Shown one piece after another: positions 6,766 through 12,066 of a stretch of DNA of 12,710 bases. Under the pieces are notes generated by a model. That model was not told the origin of the DNA. It saw only the letters and a program-made list of their open reading frames with translations, and made no database searches. Source of the stretch: an uncultured Oscillospiraceae bacterium (GTDB taxonomy: Bacteria > Bacillota > Clostridia > Oscillospirales > Oscillospiraceae). A program made the translations under genes and the position numbers. The first letter of the stretch is position 1; the number at the start of each line of letters is the position of its first letter. The stretch covers positions 1 through 12,710 of the forward strand of contig CAKTKV010000027.1 in assembly GCA_934572355.1 (NCBI GenBank), in the 5' to 3' direction.

Positions 6766-7680
6766 TTAGTCGTACTTGCCGGCTTTTACGTCCTCTATGA
6801 GGCCGAGCGCGCGCTCGATCTGCTCGTCCGCGATACGCACATAGTATTTGTCGAAGTCTATACCCGGGGTGCGGATGTTGGGCGTTTTGTAGAAGCCCTG
6901 CTTCCATAGCAGACGCTTATAGAAGTGCAGGGAGAACGTGTCCTGCTGGTTTGCGAAGGCGATGACGGGCTGCACTGCGGTGAAGAGCCTGTTTGCCTTG
7001 TCACGGTGTCCCGTGCGGTACAGCTTGTCAAGCTTGCAGAATATCTCGTTCATGCCGGTGGGCACCATGCCGTGCACACCGCGGTCGAGAGCTTCGATGT
7101 ACTGCGTGATGCACCAGCCGCCTGAAACATGCAGCCGACCTTCCGTCTCGGTGAGGATCTTTGTGAACTTACCGCCGGGAAGCTGGGTCTCGACCTTGAG
7201 GCAGTTGTAGCAGTCTATCTCATCGTAGAGCTCTGCCAGCAGTTCAACGGGGACGCCAGGGCCGAGCAGGTCGTAGTCCTGTATCATCAGACAGGCGGGA
7301 TCCTGTGCTGCGATGGCTTTCACATAGTTTCGGTACTGCTCCGGGTTTTCATACGGTATCTTGACCATAACGCCGGAGCCGACAGTTGTCAGCTCTCTGA
7401 CAAAGCTGAGGCACTCTTCAAGCGTGGGAGCGGTCGCGGCGCCGAAGATCGGCACGCGTCCGTTGACTACCTCGTGCGCACACTTGGAAATGCTGCGGCG
7501 CTCCTCCGCGCTGAGACGAAGCACTTCGCTGGCGACGACGGGAATAAGTATACCGGCAACACCAGAAGTGACAGCGTTGTCCAGATGCTTCTGCAAACCG
7601 TCGAAGTCTATCTTATCGTCTTCAGTAAAGGGGGTGTTTATTGCAGGGAGAACACCGATCGCCGGGTAAAGTGTTTTCAT
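6766..7680 (-). CDS. Dihydrodipicolinate synthase/N-acetylneuraminate lyase superfamily protein, 304 aa
   Basis: This is a TIM-barrel protein of the DapA/NanA superfamily, class I lyases that form a Schiff base with pyruvate or 2-keto acids. Length 304 fits. LPAINTPFTEDDKID (11-25) is the usual opening strand, and Lys162 in NCLKVE matches the Schiff-base lysine. The usual GTTGE loop is replaced by PVVASE (47-52), and the usual tyrosine-bearing YNVP region reads QDYDLLGPG (134-142), so it is not a true dihydrodipicolinate synthase. Likely activities are a 2-keto-3-deoxy acid aldolase or a keto-sugar-acid dehydratase; I cannot choose. It is the first gene of the leftward unit. AAGGAG (7693-7698) lies a rather long 12 bases before the ATG. 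Being co-transcribed with the transporter, it probably acts on the imported substrate or its product. Confidence 0.87.
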   Translation of the reverse strand: MKTLYPAIGVLPAINTPFTEDDKIDFDGLQKHLDNAVTSGVAGILIPVVASEVLRLSAEERRSISKCAHEVVNGRVPIFGAATAPTLEECLSFVRELTTVGSGVMVKIPYENPEQYRNYVKAIAAQDPACLMIQDYDLLGPGVPVELLAELYDEIDCYNCLKVETQLPGGKFTKILTETEGRLHVSGGWCITQYIEALDRGVHGMVPTGMNEIFCKLDKLYRTGHRDKANRLFTAVQPVIAFANQQDTFSLHFYKRLLWKQGFYKTPNIRTPGIDFDKYYVRIADEQIERALGLIEDVKAGKYD

Positions 7681-7742
7681 AAATTGACAACACTCCTTTT
7701 ATCGTTTAATATAATAATGAGATGAACGGAATGCAGGAATGA

Positions 7743-7757
7743 AGCTATAATACAACT
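7743..7757. promoter_or_regulatory. Degenerate third copy of the regulator operator motif
   Basis: AGCTATAATACAACT matches the strong operator ACTTGTAATACAAGT at 11 of 15 positions, including the whole TAATACAA core. It lies about 63 bases before the ATG of the leftward lyase gene and covers a minus-strand TATTAT (7747-7752) that could serve as a -10. If bound, it would let the GntR-type regulator control the leftward unit. One half-site is poor. Confidence 0.35.
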
Positions 7758-7835
7758 GGCTGTTTCATCGAGGTTTCCTTACGAGCAAATGATACTACAA
7801 GCGACGCGCAAATGCAAGAATTATTTTGCCAGCAT

Positions 7836-7849
7836 ATTTGTGCACAAAT
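7836..7849. repeat. Perfect 14-base palindrome with TTTGTGC motif
   Basis: ATTTGTGCACAAAT is identical to its own reverse complement. The half-motif TTTGTGC recurs at 7909-7915 and 7942-7948, the last as part of CACAAACTTTGTG (7935-7947), another inverted repeat with 6-base arms around one base. This resembles a set of operators for a LacI- or GntR-type protein and differs in spacing from the TTGTNNNACAA sites near the regulator gene. Confidence 0.45.
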
Positions 7850-7970
7850 GGAGAAATATAGCAAAAAAGCCTGATTTCTACATTATTATAATTAAGCAAA
7901 TAGCGCGGTTTGTGCAGAATGCATTAAAAACGAACACAAACTTTGTGCGGACCGCGAATAGAATCTGCAT

Positions 7971-7985
7971 ACTTGTAATACAAGT
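7971..7985. promoter_or_regulatory. Operator-like palindrome 1 (GntR/FadR type)
   Basis: ACTTGTAATACAAGT is an inverted repeat with 7-base arms around a single central base. Its core TTGTAATACAA fits the TNGTNNNACNA pattern known for many FadR-subfamily GntR regulators. Together with the next two bases it shares TTGTNATACAAGTTG with the second site 45 bases downstream. It lies just upstream of the -35 of the regulator gene promoter. Confidence 0.7.
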
Positions 7986-8009
7986 TGCACGAAATCTAGC
8001 CGCATTCGC

Positions 8010-8038
8010 TTGACAAATTGTCATACAAGTTGTATACT
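8010..8038 (+). promoter_or_regulatory. Promoter of the regulator-aldolase-kinase unit, with operator 2 in its spacer
   Basis: A perfect TTGACA (8010-8015) and TATACT (8033-8038) are separated by 17 bases. Transcription should start near 8045, about 30 bases before the chosen start codon. The spacer contains TTGTCATACAAGTTG, the second copy of the operator motif, so bound repressor would block RNA polymerase. Overlapping inverted repeats TGACAAATTGTCA (8011-8023) and ATACAAGTTGTAT (8023-8035) are also present. Confidence 0.85.
8018..8028. promoter_or_regulatory. Operator-like palindrome 2 (GntR/FadR type)
   Basis: TTGTCATACAA fits TNGTNNNACNA and shares 14 of 15 bases with operator 1 when the following GTTG is included. 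It sits wholly within the -35/-10 spacer of the regulator's own promoter, the expected position for autorepression. Centre-to-centre distance to operator 1 is 45 bases. Confidence 0.7.
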
Positions 8039-8075
8039 CGAAGCAAATTGATGAGATGATTATGGAGCGATGAAT

Positions 8076-8762
8076 ATGAACGAGGCTATGGATGTTTCAA
8101 AAACATGTCAGTCCAACCAGAATCTGAGGCAGACTGTCTGCGAGAATATACGCAACTATATTCTTGACAATCAGCTTCATCCCGGCACAAAGCTGCCGTC
8201 GGAGGCGGAGTTTGCGTCTATATTAAATGTGAGCAGAACTTCGCTGCGCGAGGGCATACGTATGCTCGAAGGCGCCGGGTTTATCGAGTGCAAGCAGGGC
8301 GACGGCATGTATGTTGCCGAATACAGCGGAGCAAGGCTGCTCGACTATATTCAGTACAGCATGCGCTTTAATAAGGAGGATATAAAGGACATCTACGATG
8401 TGCGCAATTATCTTGAGGAGTGCTTCGTGCGGGAAGCGTGCTGTAAGCGGACAGAGGATCAGCTGACGCGCCTCAAGAGCATCGTTGAACAGATGGACAA
8501 CTGCGAGCCGCTGGAGTACCACTGGCTTGACAGGGATTTTCATCTTACTCTCTTTGAAAATATCTCCAACCGTCTTGCCCGGCATTTGATGGAGCTGTAT
8601 TGGGATGTTGTGCTGTGTCGCTGGCTGCCGTATGAAGCGCCGCGCATTCCTGATATGAATGTGGAAAACCACAAGACTATCATCCGCGCGATGGAGACCG
8701 GCAATCCGGATGCGGCTTATGCCAGCATGATCATCCACATGGCAGAAACGAATACTATCTGA
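8076..8762 (+). CDS. GntR-family transcriptional regulator, FadR/FCD subfamily, 228 aa
   Basis: This is a DNA-binding regulator with an N-terminal winged helix (about residues 15-80: LRQTVCENIRNYILDNQLHPG, then LPSEAEFASILNVSRTSLREGIRMLEGAG and the wing CKQGDGMYV) and a C-terminal all-helical FCD ligand domain (about 95-220). The FCD metal site appears complete: Asp and His in WLDRDFHLT, His in NVENHKT and His in IIHMAE. Such domains usually bind a carboxylate or sugar acid through the metal, in line with the neighbouring genes. Two ATGs are possible. GGAG (8064-8067) is only 2 bases before 8070 but 8 bases before 8076, so I chose 8076. Operators in front of it predict autoregulation, and the regulator likely controls both divergent units. 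It is followed after 48 bases by the aldolase gene. Confidence 0.9.
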   Translation: MNEAMDVSKTCQSNQNLRQTVCENIRNYILDNQLHPGTKLPSEAEFASILNVSRTSLREGIRMLEGAGFIECKQGDGMYVAEYSGARLLDYIQYSMRFNKEDIKDIYDVRNYLEECFVREACCKRTEDQLTRLKSIVEQMDNCEPLEYHWLDRDFHLTLFENISNRLARHLMELYWDVVLCRWLPYEAPRIPDMNVENHKTIIRAMETGNPDAAYASMIIHMAETNTI

Positions 8763-8810
8763 CGTTCGCGGGGCTTCCTAAAAGCAGCTATGTGTAAAAG
8801 GAGCAGAGAA

Positions 8811-9458
8811 ATGAATATTAAAGAACTCATACTTCACGACAAGGTCATTGTGATAGTGCGCCGCATATATGGCGATACGCTCATGAAGCTCGCGGAGGCA
8901 ATGTGCAATGGCGATGTGCACCTCATGGAGCTGACGTTTGACCAGAGCAATCCCGACTGCGTTGCAACGACGGCGGAGTCTATTACCCAGCTCAAGGCGC
9001 GCTTCGGCGGCACGATGCATTTCGGTGCCGGCACGGTCATTACTGAAGAGCAGGTCATGGCAGCTAAGCAGGCAGGGTGCGAGTACATTATTTCGCCGAA
9101 CACCGACCTCAAGGTAATAGAAGCGACGAAAGCGAACGGGCTTATCTCTATTCCCGGAGCAATGACTCCGTCGGAGATCCTCACCGCGCACAACGCAGGG
9201 GCGGACTTTGTTAAGCTCTTCCCGGCCGGATATCTCGGCGTGCCGTATATAAAGGATGTCCGTGCGCCTATCAGCCATGTTAAGCTCATTGCCACGGGCG
9301 GCGTCAAGGAGGAAAACTTTGCGTCCTTCCTTCAGGCGGGCATGGTCGGCGCCGGCATCAGCGGCCGGCTCACGGATAAAAACTGCATTGCCGAGAATAA
9401 CTATGCTGAACTGAGCGCACGTGCAAAGGCCTTCAGAGCCATTGCCGATGAGAATTGA
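8811..9458 (+). CDS. eda: KDPG/KHG-type aldolase (2-dehydro-3-deoxy-6-phosphogluconate aldolase), 215 aa
   Basis: This is a class I aldolase that splits KDPG into pyruvate and glyceraldehyde 3-phosphate, the lower step of Entner-Doudoroff and hexuronate routes. Length 215 is typical. Glu40 in MELTF is the catalytic acid/base and Lys135 in DFVKLFPAG the Schiff-base lysine. FGAGTV (71-76), SPNTD (95-99), PGAMTPSEI (115-123) and ATGG (161-164) complete the pocket. The usual TLRT, whose Arg follows the catalytic Glu in E. coli Eda, reads TFDQ here. SPNTD resembles the TPN of DgoA more than the SPG of Eda, while Thr162 agrees with Eda, where DgoA has Val. So KDPG is the likeliest substrate but the 4-epimer is possible. 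The ATG at 8811 has AAGGAG 7 bases upstream (8798-8803). The kinase gene follows after 8 bases. Confidence 0.88.
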   Translation: MNIKELILHDKVIVIVRRIYGDTLMKLAEAMCNGDVHLMELTFDQSNPDCVATTAESITQLKARFGGTMHFGAGTVITEEQVMAAKQAGCEYIISPNTDLKVIEATKANGLISIPGAMTPSEILTAHNAGADFVKLFPAGYLGVPYIKDVRAPISHVKLIATGGVKEENFASFLQAGMVGAGISGRLTDKNCIAENNYAELSARAKAFRAIADEN

Positions 9459-9466
9459 GGCGCGGC

Positions 9467-10489
9467 ATGAAGTTTGTTGGATTCGGCGAAATAATGGTCA
9501 GACTTGCGCCGAACGGATATCTCCGTTTTCCGCAGGCTGATGAATTCAATGTCAACTACACCGGCGCGGAAGCGAACATGTGTGTCTCGCTGTCGTATAT
9601 GGGTGTGGAGAGCGAGTTTGTAACGCGCCTGCCGGATAATAACGAGATCGCCGACTGCGCACTGCGCAAGATGGCAATGTACAGCGTGAAGACGGATCAC
9701 GTTGTCCGCGGCGGCGACCGTATCGGCCTGTACTATCTTGAACGGGGTGCGTCACAGCGGCCCTCGAAGATAATCTATGACAGAAAGCACACCTCGATTT
9801 CCGAGGCAAAATGCGGCGAGTTTGACTGGGACGAGATATTCAAGGACGCAGACTGGTTCCACTTCACCGGTATCACCGTGCCGCTCGGCGCGGAGCTGGG
9901 TGACGTGTGCAAAGAAGCGTGCATCGCGGCAAAGCGCCATGGCGTGAAGATAAGCTGCGATCTCAACTACCGTAAGGCGCTGTGGACGCCGGAACAGGCT
10001 CAGGCGGTCATGCGCCCGCTGATGCAGTACGTTGATGTGCTCATCGCGAACGAGGAGGATGCGGAGAAGGTCCTCGGCGTGAAAGCGCCTGACACGGACA
10101 TCACCGCCGGTAAGCTCAGCGCGGAGGGCTATGAGCAGGTCGCGCGCCAGCTTGTTGACGCTTACGGCTTTTCCGCTGTGGGCATTACTATGCGCGGGTC
10201 GATCTCGGCGTCTGTGAACGAGTGGTCGGGATTGCTGTATACGAACGGCCAGTGCTACCGCTCGCCGAAGTATACCATTCAGCTGGTTGACCGTGTGGGC
10301 GGCGGCGATTCGTTTGCCTCCGGGCTTGTCTATGGCTATCTCAACGGCTTTGACAGCCAGAAAACGCTCAACTTTGCTGTAGCGGCGTCGTGCCTCAAGC
10401 AGAGCATTGAGTTTGATTTTAACCTCTCCTCTGTGGATGAGGTTTTGCGCCTCATGTCCGGCGATGGCTCGGGACGAGTGCAGCGTTGA
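9467..10489 (+). CDS. kdgK: 2-keto-3-deoxygluconate kinase, PfkB family, 340 aa
   Basis: This is a ribokinase/PfkB-fold kinase that phosphorylates 2-keto-3-deoxygluconate to KDPG, the substrate of the aldolase encoded just upstream. The opening VGFGEIMVRLAP (4-15) and NYTGAEANMCVSLSYMG (30-46) are the PfkB entry strand and sugar-binding loop. RIGLYYLERGASQRPSKI (85-102) with YDR is the element seen in KDG kinases of Firmicutes and Thermotogae. NYR (167-169) supplies a substrate arginine. DRVGGGDSFASG (275-286) is PfkB signature 2 with catalytic Asp281; RVGGGD is typical of KDG kinases, where ribokinases have TxGAGD. I chose the ATG at 9467 because GAGG lies 6 bases upstream, overlapping the aldolase stop region. 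A TTG 12 bases earlier in the same frame has no ribosome site. Confidence 0.9.
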   Translation: MKFVGFGEIMVRLAPNGYLRFPQADEFNVNYTGAEANMCVSLSYMGVESEFVTRLPDNNEIADCALRKMAMYSVKTDHVVRGGDRIGLYYLERGASQRPSKIIYDRKHTSISEAKCGEFDWDEIFKDADWFHFTGITVPLGAELGDVCKEACIAAKRHGVKISCDLNYRKALWTPEQAQAVMRPLMQYVDVLIANEEDAEKVLGVKAPDTDITAGKLSAEGYEQVARQLVDAYGFSAVGITMRGSISASVNEWSGLLYTNGQCYRSPKYTIQLVDRVGGGDSFASGLVYGYLNGFDSQKTLNFAVAASCLKQSIEFDFNLSSVDEVLRLMSGDGSGRVQR

Positions 10490-10508
10490 TAATAGTTGAA
10501 AAGACGAA

Positions 10509-10543
10509 GGGGCAGCAGCGAAAAGAAAATTCGCTGCTGCCCC
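10509..10543. terminator. Strong hairpin between convergent kdgK and membrane-protein genes
   Basis: GGGGCAGCAGCGAA (10509-10522) pairs perfectly with TTCGCTGCTGCCCC (10530-10543), a 14-bp stem with a 7-base A-rich loop. The plus-strand tail (GACAATATTG) lacks a T tract. The minus-strand tail (TTCGTCTTTTC) is moderately T-rich. It lies 19 bases after the kinase stop and 22 bases beyond the stop of the convergent gene, so it probably serves as a shared terminator or 3'-end stabiliser. Confidence 0.7.
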
Positions 10544-10565
10544 GACAATATTGTATGGAACAAAC

Positions 10566-11468
10566 CTAGTTATATTTAATACCCAAAGCATCACACGCCG
10601 TATAATATACGTTCATGCCTCTTTCGCATATATCCGAATATTCATCCGGAGCAGAGCAGCTTGTTGTACCGTCAACGTCCTTAAACTGTATTACGGTATT
10701 GTCATACACGTAGAACCGCAAATCATCATTCTTCGTTCCGGCATTATGTAAAAGTATAAAGCACAGGTCACCGTCAGCGGTATAGTAGTATATTGTCGAC
10801 TGATACGGATATGGTGAATATTCGCTTTGTGAAGTTGTGGCAGCAATATCGATCTGCCTTATTTTACCGGAATTTCTGTGCGCTATTGTGTATTTGTCAA
10901 GAGCCTCCGTAGTTCGGGAGTCTTTCAACTTCTGCACGTCGTTGTACCCTTTGTTTGACCAATTGACCATCTCGCTGCTCGAAGGGGTCGCTGTTGGGTG
11001 TGGAGTTGGTGTGGGCTGAACCGTCGGGGAAGGGGAAGGAGCTTCGGTGGGCATCGGCGTGGAAGTCATTTCTGTTGTGATGGTCGGTTCAGGTGTAGAC
11101 TTTGCCCAACCCCAATCTATTGGCCTTATTATTACAAACGCCGCCATAGTCAAAATGAATATGAGAACGATTTTTTCCCATTGCTGCTTGGACTCGGAGG
11201 TGTTTGCTGCATTCTTGTCCTCTGCGGACTGTTCCTCGGTGTCCTCAGAATTTGCATCAGAAGTTGCTCCGTCTTTTTTCCCTTCGGGTATAATTAGCCA
11301 TACTAACAGGCTTACTAAAAGGCCGCCAACAACAGTAACAATAAGATCTTTAAACTTTTCGATCAGAGATGTACTATTTGGAATAGAGCAGAGGATAACG
11401 AGAATTACAACAAGAAGTACTGCAATTCCCAGTATAATGAGCGAAACTTTTTTCCGACCTTTCTTCAT
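10566..11468 (-). CDS. Membrane protein with Pro/Thr-rich stalk, 300 aa, unknown function
   Basis: I recognise no family. The layout is clear: a basic start MKKGRKK, helix 1 (about 9-29), a short outside loop, helix 2 (about 41-61), an acidic, Ser/Asn-rich cytoplasmic stretch (62-97) with many Glu and Asp, helix 3 (about 98-115), then a stalk of about 40 residues rich in Pro, Thr and Ser (125-165) and a C-terminal domain of about 135 residues outside the cell. That domain has many Tyr and Asp, segments suggesting beta strands (STIYYYTADGDLCFILL, LRFYVYDNTVIQFKDV) and a few Cys (236, 271, 281, 292). AAGGAG lies 8 bases before the ATG. The gene is AT-richer than its neighbours, with ATA, AAT and TTT codons common, and has its own promoter and terminator, so it may be a later acquisition. 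A surface-exposed role is inferred from topology only. Confidence 0.75.
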   Translation of the reverse strand: MKKGRKKVSLIILGIAVLLVVILVILCSIPNSTSLIEKFKDLIVTVVGGLLVSLLVWLIIPEGKKDGATSDANSEDTEEQSAEDKNAANTSESKQQWEKIVLIFILTMAAFVIIRPIDWGWAKSTPEPTITTEMTSTPMPTEAPSPSPTVQPTPTPHPTATPSSSEMVNWSNKGYNDVQKLKDSRTTEALDKYTIAHRNSGKIRQIDIAATTSQSEYSPYPYQSTIYYYTADGDLCFILLHNAGTKNDDLRFYVYDNTVIQFKDVDGTTSCSAPDEYSDICERGMNVYYTACDALGIKYN

Positions 11469-11754
11469 CCTGCTGTCTCCTTCTTTTTATATCTTATATC
11501 GAATTATTGCATGCAGCAATAAAAAATAGACATGTCTCTGCCTACGATAGGATATAATCAACATCTATATTTGAGATTATTATAATAGCTTCAAACACGC
11601 AGGTCAAGACAAACAGCAATAAATAATCTACTTTTGCTCAGACCGTCCATTTCAGCATAAACGCCTATACTCGGCGAATGTTCACAAGGCTGCGGCTTCG
11701 AGACATCTTGTGCGTATGTAAAACAATTCTAAGTCAATAGTTGGGGTAGAGCTT
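11469..11754. other. AT-rich intergenic region without genes
   Basis: Between the membrane-protein gene and the rpsR terminator I see no convincing gene on either strand. It contains the promoter and leader of the membrane-protein gene. The leader can form the small hairpin TTATTGC/GCAATAA (11513-11531) and contains the palindrome AGACATGTCT (11528-11537). CAGCAATAAA occurs twice (near 11514 and 11624). Bases 11608-11754 show nothing I can interpret. Confidence 0.55.
11579..11607 (-). promoter_or_regulatory. Promoter of the membrane-protein gene
   Basis: On the minus strand TTGACC (11602-11607) and a perfect TATAAT (11579-11584) are separated by exactly 17 bases, a near-consensus vegetative promoter. 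Transcription would start near 11572, leaving a leader of about 104 bases before the ATG at 11468. A single-gene transcript ending at the hairpin near 10509-10543 is predicted. Confidence 0.75.
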
Positions 11755-11790
11755 AGCAAGAAAAGAGACGGCCGAAGCCGTCTCTTTTTC
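11755..11790 (-). terminator. Terminator of the rpsF-ssb-rpsR operon
   Basis: AAAAGAGACGGC (11761-11772) and GCCGTCTCTTTT (11777-11788) form a perfect 12-bp stem. On the minus strand the loop is TTCG closed by C-G, the very stable UUCG tetraloop, followed by a T-rich tail (TCTCTTTTCTT). It lies 15 bases past the rpsR stop. The plus strand also has T residues after the stem, so it can work both ways. Confidence 0.88.
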
Positions 11791-11803
11791 TTAGATAAAA
11801 TTA

Positions 11804-12043
11804 TCAGTCGGTCACGTAAGGCAGGAGCGCGATCTGACGTGCTCTCTTTATAGCCTCGGTGAGCTCACGCTGATGCATGGCGCAAACACCGGTAGTGCGG
11901 CGCGGCAGGATCTTGCTGCGCTCGGACACGAAGCGGCGGAGCTTTGCGGTGTCCTTGTAATCGATAAAGGTGGCCTTATCAACACAGAACTGGCACACTT
12001 TTCTGCGCTTGCGGTTCTTGGGATTGTTCTTATCGAAAGCCAA
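11804..12043 (-). CDS. rpsR: Ribosomal protein bS18, 79 aa, TTG start
   Basis: This is small-subunit ribosomal protein S18, which binds next to S6 on the 30S platform. The basic N-terminus [25 protein letters not shown] and [33 protein letters not shown] match the family throughout, and 79 residues is normal. Cys17-x2-Cys20 and Cys54-x2-His57 look like a four-ligand zinc site, as in the cysteine-bearing variants of this protein. The start codon is TTG at 12041-12043. AGGAGG (12052-12057) lies 8 bases upstream, no in-frame ATG exists between, and the protein begins where the family begins, so TTG is well supported. The gene follows ssb after 23 bases in the conserved rpsF-ssb-rpsR order. Confidence 0.96.
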   Translation of the reverse strand: MAFDKNNPKNRKRRKVCQFCVDKATFIDYKDTAKLRRFVSERSKILPRRTTGVCAMHQRELTEAIKRARQIALLPYVTD

Positions 12044-12066
12044 AGCTGTATCCTCCTATCAAAATT

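Larger units (their letters stand above)
7681..8075. promoter_or_regulatory. Divergent regulatory region between the two catabolic units
   Basis: This 395-base AT-rich stretch separates the leftward lyase/transporter unit from the rightward regulator unit and holds no convincing gene. The right end carries a near-consensus promoter and two strong operator-like palindromes. The middle (7836-7948) holds a 14-base perfect palindrome and two further TTTGTGC copies. The left end holds a degenerate operator copy near 7743-7757. I could not find a convincing -35/-10 pair for the leftward unit. A TATAAT on the minus strand at 7885-7890 and a TATTAT at 7747-7752 both lack a good -35. Confidence 0.7.

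Noticed and set aside
7836..7948. TTTGTGC copies considered as a CRISPR array or tandem repeat
   Set aside because: The copies are only 7 bases long, unevenly spaced and partly inverted, with no repeat-spacer order.
7789..8013. 74-codon plus-strand open frame in the divergent regulatory region
   Set aside because: It has no clear ribosome site, is low-complexity and AT-driven, covers the palindromes and operator 1, and resembles no family. A regulatory region is a better explanation.
8070..8072. Earlier ATG of the GntR regulator
   Set aside because: The only Shine-Dalgarno (GGAG, 8064-8067) would be 2 bases away, too close. It is 8 bases from the ATG at 8076. The difference is only two residues.
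7681..8075. Catabolite-repression (cre) site in the divergent region
   Set aside because: I scanned for the TGNAANCGNWNNCA pattern near both gene starts and found no acceptable match by eye.
11608..11754. Possible small RNA or mobile-element remnant upstream of the rpsR terminator
   Set aside because: No terminal inverted repeats, transposase fragment, or conserved RNA fold could be seen, only ordinary AT-rich sequence.
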